From: a virus
Length of the DNA: 23,304 nucleotides
Direction: 5' to 3' (one strand)
IMG/VR virus record: IMGVR_UViG_3300025671_000546
Span: 1 to 23,304 of that record
Positions 13,801 to 21,607 of the stretch are shown here, one piece after another. Position 1 is the stretch's first letter; every line of letters starts with the position of its first letter. The position numbers and the translations under genes are program-made. Under the pieces are notes generated by a model, which saw only the letters and a program-made list of their open reading frames with translations, ran no database searches and was not told where the DNA came from.

Positions 13801-15967
13801 GGTGTCGTGCATTGGCCGTACTAATGACGTTCCTAACATCGCCACAGGAAACATCTGGGCGGGTAACGCAAACGGTGCTGCTCAAGCTACAGACACAGCT
13901 TATATAGACATTGCTAACGGAAGAGTTGGTATCGGCACTACATCTCCTACTCAGGCCCTCCATGTGAGTGGCTCAGGAAACAATATATACATTGACGACG
14001 GCAACCTAGTTCTGAACGCAGCAAACGCTGGTAAAGTAAACTTCGGTGTAGCTGGGGAGATGGGTGCGAGTAATACAGGAAACACAGTAACACTTCAGAA
14101 AAGCGGAAACACCAATAAGTTTGTGTTTGGTACGCAGAACGGAGCATTGACCATTCGGGACGACGCCACATCCGCTTACACAGTAGTCGAAAAAGAGGCT
14201 ATTAAAATAAATTCTTCAGGAGACCTCAAGTTCCTTCAGCACAGCGGTACTACAAACAATGACGGAAAGGTTCTTAATTGGAGTAACTCGATTTCTTCAG
14301 TAGCCAGTGTGAGAGGCGTGGTCAGTGTTGCTGGAGACTTGAGGGTTAACGACTACTCTTCTGGATCTGCCGTTGAGGTTGCCAGACTAGGTAATGACGG
14401 GGTTCTCAGGTTCTGGGAGGGAGCCAACTACGTAGGCCTGAAGGCTGCTTCAGCCATGACCTCTGATGTAGAGTTTGTCCTTCCAGCTACCGACGGTACG
14501 CCAGGTCAAGTGCTCACGACAGACGGTAGCGGCAACTTGACTTTCGCTACATCTGTTTCTGCAGACACCAACATTGCGAACACCGACCTTACTCTAGATA
14601 ATGATAGGGTACTTCAATTAGACAACTACGATTTTTCAATTAAAGATGGAGGTCTTACTAGACTAGGTTGGAACGACGCTGCTGGAGCATGGAGTATGGT
14701 AGGTAGCCTTGGGATCACTGGTGATTTAGCTCTCACTGGAAACTTCTCTCAAGTAGGAAATACAACACACACAGGTTCTTTTGAGGTCAGAAGCTCAAGC
14801 AGTATTACCGCTGGCGCAATCAGTATTGCTGATAATGATAACAGCAACACTGTAACTATTGCCGCTCCTTCTACGCTATCTAATGATCTTACCTTCGTGC
14901 TTCCGTCTACTGACGGGCAGTCAGGTCATGTCCTTCAAACGGACGGGTCAGGTAATCTGTCATTCGCTGCTGGAGGTACTGGAACAGGAGATAACCTAGC
15001 CACCGCTGACCTGACTCAAACATCAGGTCAAAGCAGAACCTACACCACGGCTAGCTCCAACCTTTTGACGTTCGAGACTTCTACGACTACCCCAGCCTTC
15101 ATAAGAATCGAAGACTACGGAGATGCCACTGACACTCTAAGCTTCCAGGCTAATCCAGGAAGAATCAAGTTCAAGGCTACAAACAACGCTGTGTCTGGCG
15201 CTATATCCCTTAAGGAGGCTACAAATAATGGAAACGACTACATAACTATTCAAGCGCCATCTTCGCTAAGTTCGCCTGTCACTCTTACACTACCTAATTC
15301 AGACGGTGATGCCAACCAGGTTCTCAAAACAGACGGGTCGGGTAACCTAGATTGGGTTGATCAGACAACAATACCAGCCCTCAACATAACACGGGTAGCT
15401 GGTACTGGAGGCTTGGGTGAAGTCCCCTTTTACAGCAGTAACAACCTTGTTCTTGACAGTGATGCTACTTTCAGATTTAGTGGTGGTACACTTTCTACCC
15501 CTAAACTAAATTCTGACCAGATCCCTCAAGTTAGACCGACTTCGACATCTGCTGTAGGCACTTACGGTGGTAATTCGGAGACGATATCCAAGATAGGGAC
15601 TGACGTAAGTGTAGTTGCTGGAAAGGTTTATAACCTTGCTGGAGGCTCATTCACAGAAACTGATGCTGAGGCAGAGGCTGACTCAAAAGGATTGCTTGCT
15701 GTAGCCTCAGCTACAGGAACCACCAACGGTACCGACATGGTGCTTAAGGGGGCCGTGAAGCTGTCTACCAATGCGGCATTCAGTGGCGCCAGCATCGGCG
15801 ATCCAGTTTACTTGAGAGGAGCAGATGGCTCACAGTCCAACAAGGGAACACTTACAGCTACCCCTCCATCTACTCCAGGTGACATTGTTAGAATTGTGGG
15901 CTACGTTACAGACCCAGCTAATGGCATTGTGTACTTTAACCCAGACAGCACTTTCATTGAAGTATGA
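10802..15967 (+). CDS. Giant mosaic tail fibre / adhesin
   Basis: A 1721-residue protein built from repeats. (1) Four related beta-barrel-like units of about 110 residues at about 60-171, 755-864, 878-1007 and 1603-1717, each with 'GDpVYi...G', 'kmPAvG', 'FsvGD.lYV...G' and a final 'G.vyV'. (2) A YadA-like beta-roll at about 313-640 with many NTAIGYEAL / LTTGSYNT / GAGSST-type repeats (VAIG, TAIG, AVGY). (3) Two copies of VGI(G/E)TTSPxxALHV (about 271 and 1042) preceded by 'IWxGNANG'. (4) Three copies of LPxxDG...VLxTDGSGNL (about 1223, 1362, 1493). This mixture is typical of trimeric host-recognition fibres of marine phages. I see no S74 autoprotease at the end. It starts 4 nt after a TATATTTG box. 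Confidence 0.85.
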   Translation: MSSPTVIVNSTPVVKVSYGLPGIGVPSGGIKPQVLKKSSSADYATEWGDVEVLMLDRTDLTFTGTLSKGDPVYINSSGQIAACDAADAATLPPVGLVAGDVTDPEDDVDVILVGALIDANTATFSVGDRLYVATGGGITATAPSGTDASYSVGVVSKVDSTEGIISVYVDGSNNTFEGLAQNQIWVGNANGVATQYTHQLSTLIDVDSSMSPSANDFLRYSGTQWEASSAPFTFADITGLDHLPQGHVYVGDSSNLTSTTDTIYVDVANSRVGIETTSPQEALHVDGRINLSAGGVNQKYILIGTELPNSLFNGAVGIGERVFQNSTSSSFAVAIGKEAAQNATGNKNIAIGQRAMRGGSGSTGSYNISVGAQTMLSLTDGSYNTAMGQSAMQSLTSGEFNVSLGAYAGFLSTTASYSTYVGAQSGYQTSGGNNVAVGFNALNGTFNQSTFENTVAVGYEALKVLTTGASNTAIGYEALHDLTTGSYNTVLGYQAGNDLTTQNENTLIGYQTSGAVSATAVGVLASAAGVGSIALGAVASANAISTVAIGTSSRSESVGSVAIGRLSRAHERGVFVGYDTGRYNNGEGNTVIGYEAGTGSTQQPGSTYNYNVLLGYRAGHQLETGSGNVFIGYGAGSSTLYDNHRLRISGQSLGVPNATDLIYGEFDNEFVKINGDLEVRDDIVSSNNEDITIIPDGTGHVLLGNYEFDTNQTLAPALDRYILTYDANTEEISLQENPALEGELDVNLVVETVKNDTANTLNKGTVVYITGEDVDGNTTVDVANNTDETKMPAVFVLNEDIAAGATGQAVFSGLLDAVNTAGFSVGDVVYVGNNGNFVSERPESPNVIQEIAIVANVSATDGKVYVSKDVKEDPEKIHFPVRNDEGATIPAGTPIYSKGEIGGSERILVGIADASDPTKMPAIGIATTELTTTGADQDGLAIMVGTYNTNISGFTGLANNDVLYVASGGGLTKDKPTGSNLIQNVGIVLKTNGTTCQGLKVSCIGRTNDVPNIATGNIWAGNANGAAQATDTAYIDIANGRVGIGTTSPTQALHVSGSGNNIYIDDGNLVLNAANAGKVNFGVAGEMGASNTGNTVTLQKSGNTNKFVFGTQNGALTIRDDATSAYTVVEKEAIKINSSGDLKFLQHSGTTNNDGKVLNWSNSISSVASVRGVVSVAGDLRVNDYSSGSAVEVARLGNDGVLRFWEGANYVGLKAASAMTSDVEFVLPATDGTPGQVLTTDGSGNLTFATSVSADTNIANTDLTLDNDRVLQLDNYDFSIKDGGLTRLGWNDAAGAWSMVGSLGITGDLALTGNFSQVGNTTHTGSFEVRSSSSITAGAISIADNDNSNTVTIAAPSTLSNDLTFVLPSTDGQSGHVLQTDGSGNLSFAAGGTGTGDNLATADLTQTSGQSRTYTTASSNLLTFETSTTTPAFIRIEDYGDATDTLSFQANPGRIKFKATNNAVSGAISLKEATNNGNDYITIQAPSSLSSPVTLTLPNSDGDANQVLKTDGSGNLDWVDQTTIPALNITRVAGTGGLGEVPFYSSNNLVLDSDATFRFSGGTLSTPKLNSDQIPQVRPTSTSAVGTYGGNSETISKIGTDVSVVAGKVYNLAGGSFTETDAEAEADSKGLLAVASATGTTNGTDMVLKGAVKLSTNAAFSGASIGDPVYLRGADGSQSNKGTLTATPPSTPGDIVRIVGYVTDPANGIVYFNPDSTFIEV

Positions 15968-16890
15968 GTGTAAGCAAAATAAACGGTGTTACTTGGAGCG
16001 GCATCTCTAAGGTTAATGGTGTAGCTAAAGCCAACGTCGCAAGAGTTATCTCCTGCCTCGTTACTGCAGGTGGCGGTGGTGGCGGCGGTTCTGTTTCAAC
16101 TAAGTCGGTTGTCTACGATGGTGTTGACGCAACTACTTTGATTACAAACCAACACACTTTTAGTACCATACTTTATAGGTCTGCCTACGACAAAGCCACT
16201 ATTTCTATCTGGGTTAATCTTGACGGGGTTACTGACACTACTGAGCAAAACATATATGCATCTAGTTTTGTCAACGGGCCGATAGCCACCAGAGACTTTT
16301 TGAGAATAAAAAGAACTTCAACAAACAACCCAGCGAATGTTGTGGTTTTTGCAAATAACGCTTCAATAGATGATAAAAACTCAGTCCACAACGCAGCGTT
16401 TTGGAAGCAGGTTCAAGCGCCGTCAGTTGCAATGGACGAGTGGATACACGTTTGCTTAGTGTGTAAGCAGGCTTCAGGAGGTACAGGTTATGATGCTACC
16501 ATATTTGTGAATGGGTCTTCTGCAAGTGACACGTCTACCACAAATCCCTCTACAGCGACTAATAACCTTGTATACAATAGGGATGCTGGCTTAGGATCAG
16601 ACTACAGTCCAGCCAATACGACATTTGTAGCGTTTGAAGAAATGAAGCTTAGCGACTATATCGTTTGGTCTGACGCGCTGACATCTTCAGAAATCACAGA
16701 GATATACAATGCTGGCGTGGGTGGATTTGACCCATCTACTAACTCTGGAAACTACGCAAGTAGTGCTGATCTTAAAATCCATTACGAGGTAGGTAACACT
16801 GCTGAGGATACGACCGAGGCACCTGTGACAAATAATACTGGCACTTCTGGCAACTTGGTTCACACCAACGTAGAATTTGCATCCTTATGA
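15964..16890 (+). CDS. LamG / concanavalin A-like lectin domain protein
   Basis: A 308-residue protein. The N-terminus SKINGVTWSGISKVNG repeats a short motif often seen at the ends of phage fibres and is followed by a seven-glycine linker (about 36-42). Residues about 45-260 read as a LamG/ConA-like jelly roll: ATISIWVNLDG, MDEWIHVCLV, ATIFVNGSSAS and LSDYIVWSDALTSSEITEIYNAG, which are the usual strand motifs. Such domains bind glycans, so a receptor-binding or fibre-tip role is likely. The ATG lies inside the fibre stop codon (ATGA), suggesting joint translation. Confidence 0.8.
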   Translation: MSVSKINGVTWSGISKVNGVAKANVARVISCLVTAGGGGGGGSVSTKSVVYDGVDATTLITNQHTFSTILYRSAYDKATISIWVNLDGVTDTTEQNIYASSFVNGPIATRDFLRIKRTSTNNPANVVVFANNASIDDKNSVHNAAFWKQVQAPSVAMDEWIHVCLVCKQASGGTGYDATIFVNGSSASDTSTTNPSTATNNLVYNRDAGLGSDYSPANTTFVAFEEMKLSDYIVWSDALTSSEITEIYNAGVGGFDPSTNSGNYASSADLKIHYEVGNTAEDTTEAPVTNNTGTSGNLVHTNVEFASL

Positions 16891-17129
16891 TATACGTGAT
16901 AGCACCTAGAAATGAGGTTACTCAGGCTATGATTGACGCCTCGATGGGTCAGTCCTTAGACGGCCTAAGATCTTCTGTGTATGGCTCTGACAGGGTAATA
17001 CTGAAGTTTCAGGGGGCCGCTCCAGATTCTGTGTCTGGTTACACGCAATACAATGCCTCTCAAATAAAGGATATCCTTGAAGATCCTGATGGAGACTGGG
17101 TTCCATTTACAGATATAGACGACGTATGA
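16887..17129 (+). CDS. Small hypothetical protein in fibre operon
   Basis: An 80-residue protein (MIYVIAPRNEVTQAMIDASMGQ..., ending DGDWVPFTDIDDV), acidic and without recognised family. It overlaps both neighbours by ATGA-type junctions (16887-16890 and 17126-17129). Position suggests a fibre accessory such as a chaperone or adaptor, without direct evidence. Confidence 0.65.
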   Translation: MIYVIAPRNEVTQAMIDASMGQSLDGLRSSVYGSDRVILKFQGAAPDSVSGYTQYNASQIKDILEDPDGDWVPFTDIDDV

Positions 17130-17608
17130 GTACAACTCCGTTCACATATTCGCTTCAAAAAGAAGTTGGTAGGCTGGGTTCAGACAACTACAAAGCTGTC
17201 TGGGATATCAGCGCTACGGCCTCGCTCAGTCAAGATGTGAGGTCTCAGTTCGCTGATGACCCCACAAACGGTTTTAAGGTTAAGGCGGTTCACATCGTAA
17301 AGCCTGTAGAAGGAGGGACTGGATATTACTTGCACTGCAGGTACTACGTAGACGGATTGAAGGATACCAGTCAGAGGTATACAATATCCATAGGTGACAG
17401 CACCTACGCTACGAGATTGTTTGCAACGTTCTCCGACATAAAGGATGACCTATACGAGAAGTTTGATCAGAACGGCGTTTCAATTACTCAAGTTAGATAC
17501 GAGGCTACACCTCAAAGAGCTCCTGAGCTAGAGGCGCTTCTTTATCGAGAATACCCTTCAGGTGTGCTTGTATCATCAGATAACAATAGCTACGTATATG
17601 ACGTATAA
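17126..17608 (+). CDS. Hypothetical protein at end of fibre operon
   Basis: A 160-residue protein (MSTTPFTYSLQKEVGRLGSD...) with alternating beta-strand-like segments and a tyrosine-rich middle (YYLHCRYYVDGL). No family is recognised. It is the last gene of a four-gene overlapping chain that starts with the fibre. Tail-fibre assembly or receptor-binding roles are plausible from position only. A gap of 151 bases follows. Confidence 0.65.
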   Translation: MSTTPFTYSLQKEVGRLGSDNYKAVWDISATASLSQDVRSQFADDPTNGFKVKAVHIVKPVEGGTGYYLHCRYYVDGLKDTSQRYTISIGDSTYATRLFATFSDIKDDLYEKFDQNGVSITQVRYEATPQRAPELEALLYREYPSGVLVSSDNNSYVYDV

Positions 17609-17728
17609 TTTTATACCATACACGCTTGGGAGCTTGATTTATTCTTCGTCCACCCAACTGACTTAATCGGAAATCGGATGCTGCTGGATGGATTCCAAAC
17701 AGTAAGGTTCCGTAACGATTTATTTTCG

Positions 17729-17736
17729 TATATTCG
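17729..17736 (+). promoter_or_regulatory. TATATTCG promoter box for 17760 gene
   Basis: TATATTCG differs from TATATTTG at one position and lies 23 nt before the ATG at 17760, so a short AT-rich leader is expected here. The rest of the gap (17609-17728) shows only a weak inverted repeat around 17671-17699. Confidence 0.45.
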
Positions 17737-17759
17737 CATCGTTAATCAAAATCAATCTA

Positions 17760-18038
17760 ATGCCACAAACATTTACAACTAAGCGCTGGGCCATCACAGG
17801 CGAGCAAAATTTCGGAGAGTTCTCTCTCTTGAATCCTAAGATTAAAGTTCTTGCATGTCAGGTTCTTGACAACAATGCTGTAATCGTAATCGAAGCAAAC
17901 GAGAACGACGGGGTGTTTAAGCACCGTAGCACTGTGTCTTATACAGAGTACACTGAGACTGACATCAATGAGATTGTCGATTCAGCTATGACGGCTGCAT
18001 TCCCTGATGCCACTGTAACCACAGAGCCAGCGGAGTAA
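17760..18038 (+). CDS. Small acidic hypothetical protein
   Basis: A 92-residue protein (MPQTFTTKRWAITGEQNFGEF...; ...AFPDATVTTEPAE) with beta-strand-like pattern and an acidic C-terminal half. No family is recognised. It has its own promoter and is followed by a strong terminator, so it forms a single-gene unit within the structural region. Its function cannot be inferred. Confidence 0.7.
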   Translation: MPQTFTTKRWAITGEQNFGEFSLLNPKIKVLACQVLDNNAVIVIEANENDGVFKHRSTVSYTEYTETDINEIVDSAMTAAFPDATVTTEPAE

Positions 18039-18052
18039 GACAATAGAGTCTA

Positions 18053-18088
18053 TAAAGAGAGGGGCCATCGAGCCCCTTTCTTTGTTTT
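18053..18088 (+). terminator. Intrinsic terminator
   Basis: GGGGC (18061-18065), loop CATCGA, GCCCC (18072-18076), then TTTCTTTGTTTT. The stem is extended by AAAGAGA on the left with TTTCTTT on the right. A TATATTTG promoter box follows directly at 18090. Confidence 0.85.
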
Positions 18089-18089
18089 G

Positions 18090-18097
18090 TATATTTG
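18090..18097 (+). promoter_or_regulatory. TATATTTG promoter box for 18102 gene
   Basis: TATATTTG is 4 nt before ATG 18102 and starts right after the T-tract of the terminator. The junction TTGTATATTTGCGTTATG is the same as at 22452-22469. Confidence 0.7.
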
Positions 18098-18101
18098 CGT
18101 T

Positions 18102-18404
18102 ATGAGCAGTCCAAGCGCTATCTCCAAGAGAATCAAGAACATGCTGAAGAAGTATGGGTTGAAGGGAGTGAACAAACCTAAGTCCACACCTAAGCACCCA
18201 AAGAAGTCTCACATGGTTCTGGCTAAGGAAGGCAATAAGATCAAGCTTATCCGATTCGGAGAGAAAGGAGCCGACACTGTAACAGAGTCAAACCCAACCC
18301 CAGCTAGACGCAAGAAACGTGCAAGCTTCAAAGCGCGTCACGCCAAGAACATAGCGAAAGGCAAAATGAGCGCAGCGTACTGGGCGGATAAAGTAAAGTG
18401 GTAA
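18102..18404 (+). CDS. Small basic protein, phage-conserved type
   Basis: A 100-residue, very basic protein. I take ATG 18102 (MSSPSAISKRIKNMLKKYG) and not the upstream TTG at 18087, which lies in the promoter. KSHMVLAKEGNKIKLIRFG (35-53) is followed by a basic linker and ends with ASFKARHAKNIAKGKMSAAYWADKVKW (about 74-100), a tail I associate from memory with small proteins of marine phages and crAss-like relatives. A role in DNA binding or head assembly is likely from charge and position. First of three adjacent basic genes. Confidence 0.7.
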   Translation: MSSPSAISKRIKNMLKKYGLKGVNKPKSTPKHPKKSHMVLAKEGNKIKLIRFGEKGADTVTESNPTPARRKKRASFKARHAKNIAKGKMSAAYWADKVKW

Positions 18405-18405
18405 C

Positions 18406-18591
18406 ATGAACGCAGTCAAGTACAACAAGGGAGGTAAGCTTAAAGTAAGCACGAAGACTATGAGCGTGCCACCACCCGCTGGATATCACTGGATGGAAGA
18501 GCGCGGTAGATACTTCTTGATGAAAGGAGACTACAAGCCGCACCCCAACGCTGTAAAAGAAGCCAAGTTCAAGATGGTATCTCATGGCTAA
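18406..18591 (+). CDS. Small basic hypothetical protein
   Basis: A 61-residue protein starting MNAVKYNKGGKLKVS and containing PPPAGYHWMEERGRYFLMKGDYKPHP (about 23-48). The 'GYHWM...LMKGDYKPHP' segment looks conserved in small phage proteins, though I cannot name the family. It starts 1 nt after the previous stop and overlaps the next gene by 8 bases. Confidence 0.65.
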   Translation: MNAVKYNKGGKLKVSTKTMSVPPPAGYHWMEERGRYFLMKGDYKPHPNAVKEAKFKMVSHG

Positions 18592-18976
18592 GTCAGCCAA
18601 GAAAAAGAATCCAGGGCTATGGAAGAGAATCGTTGCCCGTATCAAAGCGGGCAACAAGGGCGGGCGGGCAGGACAGTGGTCAGCACGTAAAGCTCAGCTT
18701 GCTGTAGCTGCATACAAAAAGGCTGGTGGAGGCTACAAAGGCAAGAAGTCAAAGAGTAACAGCCTAAGCAAGTGGACTAAGCAGAAGTGGCGCACATCAG
18801 ACGGTAAGCCATCAAAAGGCAAGAAGAGATACTTGCCAGACAAGGCTTGGAAGTCACTGAGTGCCAGTGAGAAACGAGCCACCAACAGGGCTAAAGCAGC
18901 AGGCAATAAGAAGGGTAAGCAGTTTGTAAAACAACCCAAGCGTATTGCCAAGAAGGTCGCAAAGTACAGAAAGTAA
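18584..18976 (+). CDS. Highly basic protein, DUF5872-like
   Basis: A 130-residue protein, roughly a third Lys/Arg. Visible pattern: LWKRIVARIKAGNKGGRAGQWSARKAQLAVAAYKKAGGGYKG (12-53), SLSKWTKQKWRTSDGKPSKGKKRYLPDKAWKSLSASEKRATNRAKAAG (about 60-107), then a basic tail. From memory this resembles DUF5872 proteins of phages and giant viruses (a name I recall but could not check). A nucleic-acid-binding or virion role is inferred from composition and the position just before scaffold and capsid genes. Confidence 0.7.
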   Translation: MAKSAKKKNPGLWKRIVARIKAGNKGGRAGQWSARKAQLAVAAYKKAGGGYKGKKSKSNSLSKWTKQKWRTSDGKPSKGKKRYLPDKAWKSLSASEKRATNRAKAAGNKKGKQFVKQPKRIAKKVAKYRK

Positions 18977-18984
18977 ATTAGTTA

Positions 18985-18992
18985 TATATTTG
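18985..18992 (+). promoter_or_regulatory. TATATTTG promoter box for scaffold-like gene
   Basis: TATATTTG is followed by a 15-nt AT-rich leader (CACAAAATTTAATTC) before ATG 19008. This is a normal Bacteroidota leader, unlike the 4-5-nt distances at the other TATATTTG boxes. Confidence 0.6.
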
Positions 18993-19007
18993 CACAAAAT
19001 TTAATTC

Positions 19008-20090
19008 ATGGAAAATCAAGAAGTTAACGAAACTTCCTCAGTGGAGTTTTTGTCTGACGAGCAAGTTCAGAACGTCACAGCTGAAGACATTCAGCAATCA
19101 GAGGCAGCTCAACCAGCTCCACCTGATGTGATTGATCTGGATGCAGCGATGCAGACAGACCAGGAGCCAGCAACGGCAGCTCCTGAAGAAACCTTTGACA
19201 ATACAGGACAACAACAACAAACTTATCAGGAGCCTATTGATGTCGATGCGGAAGTGCTTTCATACCTAAGCGAAAAGCTGGGTAGACAGTTCAACTCATT
19301 CGATGACTTGGCTCCTCAGCAACAAGAAAGAGCGCTTGACGAGCGTGTAGAGGCGATCGCTCGGTTCGTCGAAGAGACAGGCCGAGATCCTCAAGATTGG
19401 TTCAAGTACCAACAGCTGAACGCTTCCGAAATGGATGACATGACTGCTGTTAGACTTCAGATGATCGGAGATTATCAGGACCTTAATCAAGACGAACTAG
19501 ATACGCTTCTCTCTAGCAAGTACAAGCTCGATCCGAATCTGCATACAGAAGAGGAGGTGAAACTTTCACAGTTGCAGTTGAAGATGGATGCCAAGGAAGC
19601 ACGGGATAGAATATCCGCTTTGCGCGATACCTACAAAGCCCCGATTGTTTCTCAGGAATCTGTCGACGACGCTTCTCCGATTGATGACCAATGGATCGCA
19701 AACATGCAGAGAGATCTCGGTGCCCTCGATGGCGTTGAGTTCGATCTGGGGAATGGTAATTCTTTTACCTTCGGTTTGACTAACGAGTATAAAAGTCAGC
19801 TTAACGAGAAGAACACTCGCCTTGACGAGTTCTTTGATCCTTACGTGAGCGAGGATGGGACTTGGGATTACGACATGTTGAACATGCACCGCACAGTGAT
19901 TGACAATATCGAAACGATTGTACAGTCAGTCTACAAGCAAGGCATGTCAGATGGTCAACGAGGAATCGTTAACCAAGCAGCAAACGTCAGTGCCAAAAGC
20001 CCGAATCAAGGTAGCTCTCAACCAGGAGAATCGTCACTCGCAGCACAGCTTCGGCAAGCGCTTGGTAGTAACAATCTCACATTTCGTTGA
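19008..20090 (+). CDS. Scaffold-like head assembly protein
   Basis: A 360-residue, acidic and Gln-rich protein directly upstream of the capsid gene. The first 80 residues are Ala/Pro/Gln-rich and disordered in character; residues about 80-210 are helical with coiled-coil-like stretches (KLSQLQLKMDAKEARDRISALRD); the last 40 are Gly/Ser/Gln-rich and end with a basic helix (LAAQLRQALGSNNLTFR). Such layouts are typical of scaffolding proteins, whose C-terminal helix binds the capsid protein. No protease motif is seen. Identity rests on position and composition. Confidence 0.65.
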   Translation: MENQEVNETSSVEFLSDEQVQNVTAEDIQQSEAAQPAPPDVIDLDAAMQTDQEPATAAPEETFDNTGQQQQTYQEPIDVDAEVLSYLSEKLGRQFNSFDDLAPQQQERALDERVEAIARFVEETGRDPQDWFKYQQLNASEMDDMTAVRLQMIGDYQDLNQDELDTLLSSKYKLDPNLHTEEEVKLSQLQLKMDAKEARDRISALRDTYKAPIVSQESVDDASPIDDQWIANMQRDLGALDGVEFDLGNGNSFTFGLTNEYKSQLNEKNTRLDEFFDPYVSEDGTWDYDMLNMHRTVIDNIETIVQSVYKQGMSDGQRGIVNQAANVSAKSPNQGSSQPGESSLAAQLRQALGSNNLTFR

Positions 20091-20117
20091 ACAATAACTA
20101 TCTAACAATTAGAAAAT

Positions 20118-21530
20118 ATGGCTGTACCTAGCAACCCTAATACTGACCCCCAAGGACCAAGAGAACTTGGCCTGGGAGCACAAAACTACACTTCTTTGGG
20201 ATCGCTCCTCGACCCAACGAAGCCTGACGTAAGAGAACTCTACGTCGAAACTTTCGGAGACCAAGGATTGACAGGTTTCTTGGACCTCACTGGAGCTGTG
20301 AGAAACGCAGGTACCTCTGACGAGGTCGAGTGGTATGAAGAAGGTCGTTTGCACAGAACTGTAACTATTGACTCACCAACAGGCGCTGTTGCGGCGGGTG
20401 CTTCAGGCACATTCACAGTTGATACGTCAAACTCTATCGATCAAGATGACATCACTGCGGCAGATCAAGTTATCCGTCCAAACGACGTCTTGTTGAATGG
20501 AAGTCAAAGACTCATCGTTCAAACTGTTGGCACTGGAACTACCTTGACATTTACTGCTATCGCTTCAAGCGCTATCACTGCTGGAGAGTACGATGGTGTT
20601 GAATTCGCTGTTATCGGTAACATGTATGCGCAGGGAACTGGTCAGCCAGACAAGTTCTACCAGACTTCACTCACGAAGCGTCGAAACAGCTACATCATCA
20701 CCAAGGACACGTTCCACGTCAACGGCTCACAAGCAAGCAACATCGGTTGGTTGAAAGTGAATGGCCAGTACAGATGGTACGTTAAGGGTGAGATGGACGC
20801 TCGTAAGCGTTTCATGAACCAGCGTGAGGCTATGATGTTGTGGTCAGACGGATCTTCAACATCTCCTTCTAGCATCACTGTTCAAACGGCTGACGGCGCA
20901 TTTAACAAGTCTGAAGGCTACTTCGCTGCTGTTGCAAACAGAGGCATCACTGCTGATGGCTTCACCAACCCTGGCACAGGCAACGTAGCAGGCCAGCCTA
21001 CACTCGCTGATTTGGATGCTATCATCCTGGAGCTCGACAAAGAAGGTGCTGTGAACGAGTACGCTATGTACTTGAACAGAGATTTGTCTTTGGCTATTGA
21101 CGACATGTTGGCTGCAGGCATTGCAGGCAATAGCATTACTTCAGGTTTGGCTTCTCAGTTTGGAGCTTTCAACAACTCCGAAGACATGGCTGTGAAGCTC
21201 GGCTTTAAGTCATTCCAGCGTGGAGGTTACACTTTCCACAAGCACGATTGGAAGATCTTGAACGATCCTACTATGGGTGGTTTGGGTGACGTCAAGGGCG
21301 CTATGGTTCCAATGACGCAGGTCGCAGATGCTAAGACTGGTATCAAGGCTCCAGCTTTGGAGATGAACTACAAGGCTGCTAACGGCTACAGCAGAGACAT
21401 TGAGCACTGGGTTGAAGGTGGCGGGGTCCTCGGATTCAACACCAACGACGAGGATGTGGCTAAGTTCCACTACCGCTCAGAATGCAACTTGGTAACTCGC
21501 GCTGCAAACCAGCACGTATTGCTCAAGTAA
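20118..21530 (+). CDS. Major capsid protein (HK97-like) with insertion domain
   Basis: A 470-residue protein following the scaffold-like gene. Capsid-like features: an N-terminal arm (MAVPSNPNTDPQGPRELG), LLDPTKPDVRELYVETFGDQGL, then a large alpha/beta core with FHVNGSQASNIGW, RFMNQREAMMLWSDG and a C-terminal YKAANGYSRDIEHWVEGGGVLG. Residues about 81-165 are Thr/Ala/Asp-rich and beta-like, unlike the core, and read as an inserted surface domain as in crAss-like phages. The start is after an AT-rich leader (AACAATTAGAAAAT-ATG) without Shine-Dalgarno. A terminator follows at 21544-21590. Confidence 0.8.
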   Translation: MAVPSNPNTDPQGPRELGLGAQNYTSLGSLLDPTKPDVRELYVETFGDQGLTGFLDLTGAVRNAGTSDEVEWYEEGRLHRTVTIDSPTGAVAAGASGTFTVDTSNSIDQDDITAADQVIRPNDVLLNGSQRLIVQTVGTGTTLTFTAIASSAITAGEYDGVEFAVIGNMYAQGTGQPDKFYQTSLTKRRNSYIITKDTFHVNGSQASNIGWLKVNGQYRWYVKGEMDARKRFMNQREAMMLWSDGSSTSPSSITVQTADGAFNKSEGYFAAVANRGITADGFTNPGTGNVAGQPTLADLDAIILELDKEGAVNEYAMYLNRDLSLAIDDMLAAGIAGNSITSGLASQFGAFNNSEDMAVKLGFKSFQRGGYTFHKHDWKILNDPTMGGLGDVKGAMVPMTQVADAKTGIKAPALEMNYKAANGYSRDIEHWVEGGGVLGFNTNDEDVAKFHYRSECNLVTRAANQHVLLK

Positions 21531-21543
21531 TCTAAATGGTAAT

Positions 21544-21590
21544 CGAGGGGGAGAAACGGTCTCCCTCTCTTTTACTTCTTTTTTCTTTTT
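21544..21590 (+). terminator. Intrinsic terminator after capsid gene
   Basis: GAGGGGGAGA, loop AACGG, TCTCCCTCTC, then TTTTACTTCTTTTTTCTTTTT. The core stem is GGGAGA/TCTCCC. It lies just before the next gene (21608), which has no visible promoter, so some read-through is likely. Confidence 0.75.
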
Positions 21591-21607
21591 AATTAAAATC
21601 AAATTCA

